From Anaerolineae bacterium (GTDB lineage: Bacteria > Chloroflexota > Anaerolineae > Anaerolineales > Anaerolineaceae): 5,433 nt of DNA. The notes beneath the pieces are model-generated. The model saw only the letters and a program-made list of their open reading frames with translations, was not told where the DNA came from and ran no database searches. The translations under genes were made by a program, and so were the position numbers. Shown piece by piece: positions 1-5,370 of this stretch (positions are counted from its first letter, which is position 1; the number at the start of each line of letters is the position of its first letter). The DNA lies in assembly GCA_016213455.1 (NCBI GenBank), contig JACRAG010000064.1, positions 1-5,433 of the forward strand, read 5' to 3'.

Positions 1-775
1 AAATGCTCGCCGGCGGGGTGGCGCGCCAGCGGGCGAGCATATCTGCATAGGAAGCCGTGACGCCCGCCCAGATCACCACTGCTTTGATATCCTGCGTGGT
101 GACCATGGCGCGCAGGGTGATGTGACCACCCATCGAATGGCCCCACATGCCGATGCGCTGCGGGTCCGCGCCCGGAAAGCGCTTGATGGAAGCCACCGCG
201 TTGAGCACGTCCACCGTGTAATCCGGCGTCGAGTAGCCGCCGCTGGCAGTCCCCTGCGAGTCGCCGTGCCCGCGGTAGTCGGAGCGCAGGACAATATACC
301 CGGCGCGTGCAAACCCATCCACGTAAGCCACATAGCGCTCCGTGGTGCGGTACTGGTCGGGCGGGATATAACCGTGGTTAAAGATCACCACCGGCCAACC
401 GGTCGGCGGCGGATCGCCAAACGGCACGGTCAGCAGGGCGTAAATGGTCAACCCCTCGGATTGGTATGAGACGATGGAACGCGCGTAATTGTCGCCGGGG
501 TCGAGCACCTGCACGGTGACCAGGTCGCTGCCCGGGTAGGAACGCGCGCGCATATCCGCGATGGACAGCGGGTGCAGGGTGGGCGTGGGTGTGTGGCTGG
601 GCGGGACCGGCGAAGGAGTCACGCTGGGCTCGGGTGTCGCTGTGGGCGGCGCCGGCGTGACGGTGACCTGTTCCACCTGCGGCGGGGGGCCGGCGGCGGG
701 CGCCAGCGGTGTGGCAAACAACGGCGTGGAGCAGGCTGCCAGCAGCATCACCAGGAGCAGGGATAAACGTTTCAT
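1..775 (-). CDS. Secreted lipoprotein alpha/beta hydrolase (3' end outside window)
   Basis: Partial gene; about 258 residues are visible and the frame is still open at the window edge. Residues 1-15 (MKRLSLLLVMLLAAC) form a short lipoprotein signal peptide with lipobox LAAC, so Cys15 is the likely lipidated residue. Residues about 16-70 are a Thr/Pro-rich spacer (TATPEPSVTPSP and TPTPTLHP), suggesting a catalytic domain tethered outside the membrane. The alpha/beta-hydrolase fold follows: NHGY at 133-136 as the oxyanion-hole strand, SDYRGHGDS at 165-173, and the nucleophile elbow GHSMGG at 212-217 with Ser214. The acid and His of the triad would lie beyond the window. The fold resembles peptidase S9/dienelactone-hydrolase-like esterases; the substrate cannot be told. 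The start at 775 is supported by AAAGGA about 6 nt upstream. It stands alone, about 650 nt after the preceding gene, so it probably has its own promoter. Confidence 0.93.
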   Translation of the reverse strand, partial: MKRLSLLLVMLLAACSTPLFATPLAPAAGPPPQVEQVTVTPAPPTATPEPSVTPSPVPPSHTPTPTLHPLSIADMRARSYPGSDLVTVQVLDPGDNYARSIVSYQSEGLTIYALLTVPFGDPPPTGWPVVIFNHGYIPPDQYRTTERYVAYVDGFARAGYIVLRSDYRGHGDSQGTASGGYSTPDYTVDVLNAVASIKRFPGADPQRIGMWGHSMGGHITLRAMVTTQDIKAVVIWAGVTASYADMLARWRATPPASI

Positions 776-887
776 AGGCATCCTTTAAACCGATAAATTT
801 TGTCGATATTTGAATCCTACCAGCAAAATATGAAACGCCCGTTAGAGATTGGGGGTGATTGTCGTTGTGTCGGGTAGGTTGCACAGC

Positions 888-939
888 GGGAGATCGCCAC
901 GCCCGGCTCGCGGAGCCTCGCCGGTCTCGCGATGACATG
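888..939 (-). repeat. GTCATCGCGA...GGCGATCTC dispersed repeat, copy 1
   Basis: On the minus strand this reads ATGTCATCGCGAGACC, then a small hairpin core, then GGGCGTGGCGATCTCCC. The core contains GGCTC-GCG-GAGCC (a 5-bp stem), and the outer ATCGC/GCGAT ends also pair. A second copy with the same ends lies at 1262-1309. The layout matches, from memory, the widespread REP-like intergenic element that begins GTCATTGCGAG and ends GGCAATCTC or GGCGATCTC in several phyla. Its function here is unknown; such elements are thought to be non-autonomous or structural. Confidence 0.7.
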
Positions 940-965
940 GTGAGTTGATGTCGTTACAAGTCTTC

Positions 966-1048
966 GTAGGGTGCCGTTGGCCGCCTTGGGCCAACGCACC
1001 ATCTTGCCCCGCCATATGAAGATGGTGCGTTGCTTCAACGCACCCTAC
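966..1048. repeat. 83-bp multi-hairpin palindrome built from GGTGCGTTG units
   Basis: Four copies of GGTGCGTTG or its complement are arranged as nested inverted repeats. The outer arms GTAGGGTGC(C)GTTG (966-979) and CAACGCACCCTAC (1036-1048) pair over 13 bp with one bulged C. The inner arms 992-1005 and 1019-1032 pair perfectly over 14 bp around a 13-nt loop. Alternatively each half folds alone: 970-982 with 989-1000, and 1024-1032 with 1036-1044 (9 bp, 3-nt loop). The element could therefore form either one long stem or two side-by-side hairpins. It encodes no protein and is best described as a REP/MITE-like element. Similar GTAGGGTGCGTT palindromes occur, as I recall, in many unrelated genomes. 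Confidence 0.8.
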
Positions 1049-1103
1049 CCAGGCACGCGCGATGACATGCAAGGCCGTTGTCGATGCCTGTCTCTCCTCT
1101 CCC

Positions 1104-1249
1104 GTAGGTCGCGGTTTCGGGCAGGTTGAACCGCGGCATGGCGATCCGTCGATCCGCCCGAAACCCGACATCCGCGTGAAAGATGTCGGCGTCGCGGCGG
1201 ACGAACTATGCGCCCATGGTTTCCTGTTCCCGCCGCGACACCGACCTAC
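1104..1249. repeat. 146-bp nested palindromic element (GTAGGTCG ends)
   Basis: The outer ends GTAGGTCG (1104-1111) and CGACCTAC (1242-1249) are perfect complements. Inside are three further stems: GGTTTCGGGC (1113-1122) with GCCCGAAACC (1156-1165), 10 bp; CCGACATC (1165-1172) with GATGTCGG (1182-1189), 8 bp around a 9-nt loop; and GTCGCGGCGG (1191-1200) with CCGCCGCGAC (1230-1239), 10 bp. The layout, closed ends around three internal hairpins, looks like a cruciform-prone, non-autonomous repeat. No open frame in it looks like a protein. Confidence 0.72.
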
Positions 1250-1261
1250 AAGACACCCGGC

Positions 1262-1309
1262 GGGAGAGATCGCCACGCTCGCCCGGACGGGCTCGTTCGC
1301 GATGACAGG
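1262..1309 (-). repeat. GTCATCGCGA...GGCGATCTC dispersed repeat, copy 2
   Basis: Read on the minus strand it starts CCTGTCATCGCGAACG and ends GAGCGTGGCGATCTCTCCC, the same ends as copy 1, with a different core (GCCCG-TC-CGGGC hairpin). The whole unit folds as an imperfect stem-loop in which ATCGC pairs with GCGAT at the base. The conserved ends with a variable core are typical of dispersed palindromic repeats. A solitary right end, CGCGATGACATG, also occurs at 1058-1069 without its partner. Confidence 0.7.
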
Positions 1310-1347
1310 CGGGGAGGCTGTACTTTCGGCACTGTCCTTTAAAGTCG

Positions 1348-1377
1348 CCCACCCCTCGGGATCGGCCGAGGGGTGGG
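1348..1377. terminator. 12-bp perfect GC-rich hairpin downstream of the HD-GYP gene
   Basis: CCCACCCCTCGG (1348-1359) and CCGAGGGGTGGG (1366-1377) form a 12-bp perfect stem around a 6-nt loop. It lies about 50 nt past the stop of the gene ending at 1424. On the minus strand it is followed by GCGACTTTAAAGG rather than a run of T, so it is not a canonical intrinsic terminator. It may instead stabilise the 3' end or be another intergenic repeat unit. Confidence 0.45.
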
Positions 1378-1400
1378 GATTGGGGGAGTAGAACGGGATC

Positions 1401-1418
1401 AACTGCTGTAAAGCAGTT
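1401..1418 (-). terminator. Small hairpin just after the HD-GYP stop codon
   Basis: AACTGCT (1401-1407) and AGCAGTT (1412-1418) form a perfect 7-bp stem with a 4-nt loop, starting 5 nt after the TAG stop at 1424-1426. No T-run follows on the minus strand (GATCCCGTTCTAC). It is a weak terminator candidate or 3'-end stabiliser for the operon. Confidence 0.35.
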
Positions 1419-1423
1419 ATTGG

Positions 1424-2560
1424 CTAGGAAAACAGGCCGGTGAAGGCTTCCACCACCTGCGGGTCAAAATGCGTGCCGGAGCAGGCGCGCAGCTCTTTGA
1501 TCGCGTCCAGGTGCGATACGGGAGGACGATAGGCGCGCCCGTCGGTCATGGCGGAATAAGCATCCACGACGGCGAGAATGCGCGCCCCAAGCGGGATGCG
1601 TGCGTTGGAGAGGCCGTAGGGATAACCGGTGCCGTCAAATTTTTCGTGGTGAGCCAGCACCAGCATGGCCACATGCTCCAGGTTGGAGGCCATCAGCACA
1701 ATTTCGGCGCCCTTTTGCGGGTGTCGTTTGACCATTTCCCACTCGGCGGGGGTCAGGGCAGCCGGCTTGTGCAGAATTTCATCGGGGATGCCGATTTTGC
1801 CGATATCATGCAGCAGCGAGGCCCAGCGGATGGCCTGGACTTCATCATGCGAGCAGTTCATGTGCAGGGCAGTTTGCACCGCCAGCTCGGTCATGCGGTC
1901 GGAGTGTCCGCCGGTGTAGTTGTCGCGCGCTTCGATGGCTTTGGCCAGGGCCAGTACGGTTTCCATCTGGCTCTCCTTGAGGCGGGAGGAGAGCTGCACG
2001 CGATGGATGGCGCTGGCGGCCTGGTCGGCGATGAGCGTAGCCAGGCGCAGGCGCTCTTCTTCAAAGGGCTGGTGATCAAACTTCCAGCTGTCGCCCAGGA
2101 TCAACAGGCCCAGCGGCTCGCTTTCCACGCGCAGCGGCAGAATGCACAGGCTGTCAAAGTATCCCAGGCCGAGATCCTGCCGGGTTGAATAGGAGATGGC
2201 AGCGTCATCCCGGCAGATCAAAACCGGCCCGCGGCTGGAGAGCGCAGCCCGATATTCACGCAGGTTGAGGGGCAGCTGGTTGATGCGCTCCTGCAGTTTG
2301 AGCGGCAGCAGGCGGCTGACATTGAGGGCCTGGCTGACCAGCGTGCCATCGGATTCCACGGTCATAATCCGGCTGCACTTGACCTGTAAAATTTCGGTGG
2401 CGTTCCGTGCGATGCTGTCAAGAAGGATATCCAGCCGGTTGGTGGCAACCAGTTGTCTGCTCAAATTAAAAATATCATTCATTCTGTCACGCGAGAAAAG
2501 GCCGGTGCCTGGAATGGCCCGTCTCCATAAGTCAGTTGGGGACAAATTACCTGTAGTCAT
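1424..2560 (-). CDS. GAF + HD-GYP protein, probable c-di-GMP phosphodiesterase
   Basis: 378 residues, cytosolic, with no membrane segment. Residues about 26-190 fit a GAF-type sensory domain (GYFDSLCILPL and EPLGLLILGDSW fit its strand core; LIADQAASAI is its last helix). Residues about 197-378 are an HD-GYP domain: GGHSDRM (217-223), the HD pair in LLHDIGKIGIPD (His251-Asp252, Lys255), KRHP (278-281), and HHEKFDGTGYP (304-314, the family's HHExxDGxGYP motif), then ARILAVVDAYSAMTDGRAYRP. All signature motifs are intact, so hydrolysis of cyclic di-GMP is the expected activity; the GAF ligand is unknown. There is no receiver or GGDEF domain. The start at 2560 has AGAGGAG 8 nt upstream, which fits better than the internal Met27. 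It is the last gene of a same-strand cluster, 106 nt after the previous stop. Confidence 0.93.
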   Translation of the reverse strand: MTTGNLSPTDLWRRAIPGTGLFSRDRMNDIFNLSRQLVATNRLDILLDSIARNATEILQVKCSRIMTVESDGTLVSQALNVSRLLPLKLQERINQLPLNLREYRAALSSRGPVLICRDDAAISYSTRQDLGLGYFDSLCILPLRVESEPLGLLILGDSWKFDHQPFEEERLRLATLIADQAASAIHRVQLSSRLKESQMETVLALAKAIEARDNYTGGHSDRMTELAVQTALHMNCSHDEVQAIRWASLLHDIGKIGIPDEILHKPAALTPAEWEMVKRHPQKGAEIVLMASNLEHVAMLVLAHHEKFDGTGYPYGLSNARIPLGARILAVVDAYSAMTDGRAYRPPVSHLDAIKELRACSGTHFDPQVVEAFTGLFS

Positions 2561-2590
2561 GGCCTTTTCTCCTCTGAGGCGGATGCGGGT

Positions 2591-2679
2591 TTCCGATGGG
2601 CTGGGTGTATCGATAAAATCGGAACCGCTCCCGAGCTCATTCAGGGGAATGGTGGGGTATCGGGAGTTATGTGCTCCCG
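2591..2679 (-). promoter_or_regulatory. Leader with competing hairpins before the HD-GYP gene
   Basis: The spacer between the 97-residue gene and the HD-GYP gene can fold in alternative ways. CGGGAG (2661-2666) can pair with CTCCCG at 2674-2679 (6 bp, the loop holding the stop codon of the upstream gene), or, extended to TCGGGAG, with CTCCCGA at 2628-2634 (7 bp). These two options exclude each other. A separate stem, TTCCGAT (2591-2597) with ATCGGAA (2618-2624), lies about 16 nt before the Shine-Dalgarno sequence. No T-run is present and no known riboswitch consensus is recognised. A role in adjusting HD-GYP expression is inference. Confidence 0.3.
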
Positions 2680-2960
2680 GGGTAGGCAGAGGAACGCCAG
2701 GCGGCTTCGATGTTGTTCACCTGGGAGGCGAACTCAGCCAGATTGGACGCCTGGATGGAGGCAAGGCGGACCTTGTCTTCGCCCTGAAGCTGGAAGCTCT
2801 CACCACCGAAGCCGGCAGCGATGGCCTTGCCGGGGTTGGTCAGCAGCATTTTACGGAACTGTGTGCTGATCACCGCGGCGGTGAGCAGACGGCTGAGTTC
2901 CTGCTGTGGGCGGGTGTTCTTGGGGCCAGTCAGGTTGCTTTCTTGAAAATTGGTCACCAT
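2667..2960 (-). CDS. Small protein resembling Nif11/NHLP-type RiPP leader proteins
   Basis: 97 residues, soluble, no signal peptide. Residues about 20-80 have the pattern seen in short NHLP/Nif11-like proteins: LSRLLTAAVISTQFRKMLL (22-40), then TNPGKAIAAGFGGESFQL, then an acidic helix with SIQASNLAEFASQV (68-81). In such families the helical part is the recognition leader of a ribosomal peptide; here only about 16 residues (NNIEAAWRSSAYPGST) follow, with no Cys, so a core peptide is not obvious. No modification enzyme or peptidase is in the window, and it may be a stand-alone regulatory or scaffold protein. ATG at 2960 sits 4 nt from GGAGG; the next codon, GTG at 2957, has better spacing (7 nt) and could be the real start. 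It lies 22 nt after the DUF5317 stop. Gene reality is fairly sure; the family call is from pattern memory. Confidence 0.75.
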   Translation of the reverse strand: MVTNFQESNLTGPKNTRPQQELSRLLTAAVISTQFRKMLLTNPGKAIAAGFGGESFQLQGEDKVRLASIQASNLAEFASQVNNIEAAWRSSAYPGST

Positions 2961-2982
2961 ATTTCCTCCAGAGGACTACCGG

Positions 2983-3561
2983 TTAAGCTTGGGTTGCGGA
3001 CCTGGCCGGTACGCTGATCGACCAGAGCGCCAGAATGATCCCCACCGCTACCAGCGCATCGCCGAAGCTGAAGGCAACGGCATAGCCAGGGCCGTAGGGG
3101 ATCAGGAAGCGGTCGGAGAGGAAAACCAGGCGGGTTTGTTCAACCGTGAGCAGAATGTCCTTGCCTGTACCGAGCCGCTCGCCAATCACGAAGGCGTCCG
3201 CCGGGGCGTTGGGGAAAATGCCCTGGATCGTTGCGGGGCTGATGGGCATCAGGCCGCCGTTGAGCACGATCACCAGCAAATTACACGCCAGACCCAGGCT
3301 GAGAAGCCAAAAACCAGGTTTATTAAAGTTCACTGCTGCAAAGACCAGCAGGCCAGCCTGCGAGATGATCAACGCGGCTGGGGCCAGTACATCAGGAAAA
3401 TTCGCTTTTGTCGGCAGAACGAAGGCAACCAGCTGTGGCAAAAATGCCACAAATACCAACCAGGTCAGCCGAACATCGAAGGGTTGAATTGTTCGCCGGA
3501 GTACTGCTGCCCTGAGTAACCCGGCGAACAATCCCACGATGACTGCCGCCAGTAAAAACAT
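2983..3561 (-). CDS. DUF5317-type multi-pass membrane protein
   Basis: 192 residues, strongly hydrophobic. Likely membrane spans: 1-18, 33-50, 58-79, 84-101 and 162-181. Between spans four and five is a polar loop of about 60 residues containing NGGLMPISP (101-109), which I recognise as the hallmark of DUF5317, and LVFLSDRFLIP (145-155); the last span opens with FSFGDALVAVG, also typical. The family has no assigned reaction that I know of. The start has no Shine-Dalgarno sequence; it lies 6 nt after the stop of the upstream 44-residue gene, so translation is probably coupled to it. The 97-residue gene follows after 22 nt. Tight spacing on both sides supports one transcript and a shared role. 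Confidence 0.88.
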   Translation of the reverse strand: MFLLAAVIVGLFAGLLRAAVLRRTIQPFDVRLTWLVFVAFLPQLVAFVLPTKANFPDVLAPAALIISQAGLLVFAAVNFNKPGFWLLSLGLACNLLVIVLNGGLMPISPATIQGIFPNAPADAFVIGERLGTGKDILLTVEQTRLVFLSDRFLIPYGPGYAVAFSFGDALVAVGIILALWSISVPARSATQA

Positions 3562-3567
3562 GGCGGA

Positions 3568-3702
3568 TTAGTGGAAGAAGCCGCCGCTGTCTTCGGGAGC
3601 GCCAGCGCCCAGGATGAAGAGAACCAGGGTCAGGACGAACATAACCAGGCGGATTTTCCGGCTGTCCATGCGGGTCGCAATTGAAGTCAAAGTTGTTTTC
3701 AT
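3568..3702 (-). CDS. 44-residue single-span membrane peptide
   Basis: Short gene, translating to MKTTLTSIATRMDSRKIRL, a hydrophobic span (about 19-34, LVMFVLTLVLFILGAG) and the tail APEDSGGFFH. The basic N-terminus before the span suggests N-in topology with the acidic tail outside. A longer reading frame reaches back to 3771, but it would cross the tandem repeat and the TATGAT box. ATG at 3702 has GGAGAGG just upstream and is preferred; Met12 is a further alternative. It is the first gene of the cluster, and the DUF5317 start follows 6 nt after its stop. I do not recognise a named family. Possibilities include a small partner subunit of the DUF5317 protein or a processed signalling peptide; neither can be decided from this sequence. 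Confidence 0.7.
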   Translation of the reverse strand: MKTTLTSIATRMDSRKIRLVMFVLTLVLFILGAGAPEDSGGFFH

Positions 3703-3735
3703 AATGCCTCTCCATAATTGAATTTGATTGTCTTC

Positions 3736-3772
3736 ATCATAACGAGGGGTAGGCTTCAAAGTAGGCTTCAAA
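3736..3772 (-). promoter_or_regulatory. Promoter with perfect 12-bp tandem repeat
   Basis: On the minus strand, TTTGAAGCCTAC occurs twice head-to-tail without a gap (3772-3761 and 3760-3749), followed 7 nt later by TATGAT (3741-3736), a 5-of-6 match to the -10 consensus. With a start near 3729 the leader would be about 27 nt. No consensus -35 lies at 16-18 nt; the repeats cover that zone (about -20 to -43), as expected for a site bound by a transcription activator, for example a response regulator that binds direct repeats. A possible second promoter further upstream is TTGCCG (3848-3843), 16 nt, then TAAAAT (3826-3821). Confidence 0.5.
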
Positions 3773-3882
3773 ATGGGGGGTTTTAAGCACCAATATTTTT
3801 GGCGAAAAAACTCTTAACTTATTTTAATGTTTGTAAACGTCCCGGCAATCTGGAATGGTCTTGTGGCAGGGTGTTAAACAGC
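3773..3882. other. AT-rich intergenic stretch upstream of the operon
   Basis: No gene is seen here. The stretch from about 3781 to 3838 is clearly richer in A/T than its surroundings, with runs of T and A (TTTTT-GGCG-AAAAA at 3796-3809). It holds the second promoter candidate named in the promoter entry and could act as an UP-like region for the cluster promoter. Confidence 0.4.
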
Positions 3883-3919
3883 CCACGCCCCCGCTGCATG
3901 GCTGCGTCCGGGGGCGTGG
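3883..3919 (-). terminator. GC-rich hairpin after the flavin oxidoreductase gene
   Basis: CCACGCCCCCG (3883-3893) and CGGGGGCGTGG (3909-3919) form a perfect 11-bp stem around a 15-nt loop, 20 nt past the stop of the upstream gene. On the minus strand it is followed by GCTGTTTAACACC, a poor T-tract. It is the probable, if non-ideal, transcription end that separates the oxidoreductase from the downstream four-gene cluster. Confidence 0.6.
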
Positions 3920-3939
3920 AGGATGGGAACGAAGGTTTC

Positions 3940-5370
3940 TTAGCCTTTGAGGGCGGTCAGGCGTTCGCGTTCCGGCCGGTTCTTATAGAAATCGTCCAGG
4001 GGGTAGCAGCCCGATACCATGCCGTTGCGCGGGGCGGTGGTGCAGTCGCTGAAGGTGCGGCACAGGCGTTTGCGCTGTAGGGCGCGCCCAGCCAGCACAT
4101 CCAGGGGCAGCTCGGGATAGGACAGGCTGGAACGTCCCAACCCCACCAGGTCTGCGCGGCCCTGGCGCACCACGGCCTGGGCCACCTGCGGCAGGTATTC
4201 CTGCAGGTAGGAATAGGCCGACCCACAAATGACCAGCTCGGGGAAGCGCGCCTTGAGCTGCGCGACCACAGCTTCCTGGCGCGACACGCCGGTTAACGGG
4301 TCTTCGGGGGGCTGGTAACCGTCGGAGGGCGGGAAGGCAGCCGGGCGCTGGATGTGCGGGTTGTAATAGGGGCTGCCGGCTGTCAGGCAAACCAGGCGCA
4401 CGCCCAGGTCACGCAGTATGGCGAGGAAAGCCGCCGGCTCGGTCAGGTCGATACCCAGGCCGCCGCCGTCCCCGCCGAAGGCGTAGGGATAGCGGCCCTG
4501 CCAGGCTGCCGGTTCGCCAGTGCCGTCCGCGCCCTTGACGAAGGGCAGGAAATCGAAGGCGCTCAGGCGCACTCCCACCTGCAGGCCGGGGGCGCGGACC
4601 GCGATGCCGCTGATAATGGCGCGGGCTGCCCGCGTGCGGTTCTCAAAACTGCCGCCGTAGCGTCCGGGTCGCTCCACCGCCGAAAGCAGCTCGTGGAACA
4701 GGTAACCGTGGCAGTGTTTGACATCCACAAAGTCAAAGCCGGCCTGCTGCGCCAGCACGGCGGCGTTGATGAAATCTTCCACCAGTTCGTCCAACTGGTC
4801 GTCACGGAGCACGCGCCCGGAGTCAGGCGGCAGGCCCACGCGCGGATTGAGCAGGGGATGGTCATAAGCCAGCAGCGGCTCGGGGCGGCCCTTTTCATTG
4901 GGGCGGGCATAGCGCCCGGAGTGGGTGAGCTGCAGCCCTACCACCAGCCCTTCGAGGCTGCCGCTGGAAGCCCGGTGCGCGTCCAGCAAGGTTTCACGCA
5001 GGCGGATCAAGTCGGGCAGGGTATCTGGGCGGATGACCAGCTGGTTGGGGTTGGCGCGCCCGTCCTGACGCACTGCGGCAGCCTCGCCGCCCCAGATGAG
5101 GGCTGCGCCGCTTTGCCCGAAGCGCTGCCAGCGCCGCAGGGTCAGCTCGCTGGGGCGTCCGTCGGGGGTGCAGTCCCAGCCCTCCATGGGCAGAACGCAG
5201 AAGCGATTCTTCAGGCGCAGCCTGCCGTCCAGGTCCACCGGTTGGGCCAGGGGTGAATCTGGACCGGAGCGCAGCTGGTCGTCAAAAGGCAGATCCAGGC
5301 CCAGTTCGTCCAGGCGGGCGCGAAAGGCAGCGGGGGTTTTGAGCGCAGCAATTTTGGGAAAGTCGATCAT
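3940..5370 (-). CDS. Old Yellow Enzyme-family NAD(P)H:flavin oxidoreductase, long variant
   Basis: 476 residues, against about 350-370 for a plain Old Yellow Enzyme. TIM-barrel landmarks are in order: [14 protein letters not shown] (53-66, FMN-site strand), [13 protein letters not shown] (146-158), [18 protein letters not shown] (213-230), [11 protein letters not shown] (237-247), [10 protein letters not shown] (265-274), a phosphate-site stretch ICGSAYSYL (381-389) and ADLVGLGR (406-413). FMN-dependent reduction of an activated alkene or similar is the family role; the substrate is unknown. In classical members the motif is HxxHGY or HxxNGY; here it is KHCHGY, with Lys218 at the first position. 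The C-terminal tail has Cys437, Cys443 and Cys455 but not the four-Cys iron-sulfur pattern of 2,4-dienoyl-CoA reductases. Extra length comes from about 30 N-terminal residues, a Gly-rich insert (280-305) and the tail. The start is supported by GAGGA 9 nt upstream. Monocistronic by layout. Confidence 0.9.
   Translation of the reverse strand: MIDFPKIAALKTPAAFRARLDELGLDLPFDDQLRSGPDSPLAQPVDLDGRLRLKNRFCVLPMEGWDCTPDGRPSELTLRRWQRFGQSGAALIWGGEAAAVRQDGRANPNQLVIRPDTLPDLIRLRETLLDAHRASSGSLEGLVVGLQLTHSGRYARPNEKGRPEPLLAYDHPLLNPRVGLPPDSGRVLRDDQLDELVEDFINAAVLAQQAGFDFVDVKHCHGYLFHELLSAVERPGRYGGSFENRTRAARAIISGIAVRAPGLQVGVRLSAFDFLPFVKGADGTGEPAAWQGRYPYAFGGDGGGLGIDLTEPAAFLAILRDLGVRLVCLTAGSPYYNPHIQRPAAFPPSDGYQPPEDPLTGVSRQEAVVAQLKARFPELVICGSAYSYLQEYLPQVAQAVVRQGRADLVGLGRSSLSYPELPLDVLAGRALQRKRLCRTFSDCTTAPRNGMVSGCYPLDDFYKNRPERERLTALKG

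Larger units (their letters stand above)
776..1423. other. Repeat-rich intergenic region (no gene)
   Basis: Between the HD-GYP gene and the lipoprotein hydrolase there is no convincing coding sequence. Open frames exist on both strands, but they run through inverted repeats, lack a good ribosome site and have no recognisable protein content. The stretch holds at least five separate inverted-repeat units, annotated individually. The 60-70 nt next to the hydrolase start (about 776-840) are AT-rich and must contain its promoter. The best match I see is an extended -10-like TGGTAGGAT (814-822, minus strand), with no good -35, so I do not call it. Confidence 0.8.

Noticed and set aside
378..938. 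186-codon minus-strand frame overlapping the lipoprotein hydrolase start
   Set aside because: It begins inside a dispersed repeat and runs out of frame through the hydrolase signal and linker; the hydrolase frame carries the lipobox and GHSMGG motif.
888..1309. CRISPR array
   Set aside because: The repeats are palindromic, unequal in length and irregularly spaced, without constant spacers, and no cas gene is in the window.
842..1402. Minus-strand and plus-strand frames through the intergenic repeats as possible small genes
   Set aside because: Their sequence is made almost wholly of inverted repeats and shows no protein-like composition or ribosome site.
1469..2188. 239-codon open frame on the plus strand
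   Set aside because: It lies entirely antisense to the HD-GYP gene, whose motifs are unmistakable; its translation has no recognisable domain and it arises from GC-rich codon usage on the opposite strand.
2561..2666. Cyclic di-GMP riboswitch upstream of the HD-GYP gene
   Set aside because: I looked for the conserved GEMM features and saw none; the spacer only has short simple stems.
2196..3017. 273-codon open frame on the plus strand
   Set aside because: It crosses three minus-strand genes and their spacers in antisense, with no plausible ribosome site or domain.
3703..3771. Upstream extension of the 44-residue peptide to start at 3771
   Set aside because: The extension would translate through the tandem repeat and -10 box, and the internal ATG at 3702 has the only good Shine-Dalgarno sequence.
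4354..5256. 300-codon open frame on the plus strand
   Set aside because: Antisense to the flavin oxidoreductase; low-complexity Ala/Gly/Gln-rich translation without family signature.
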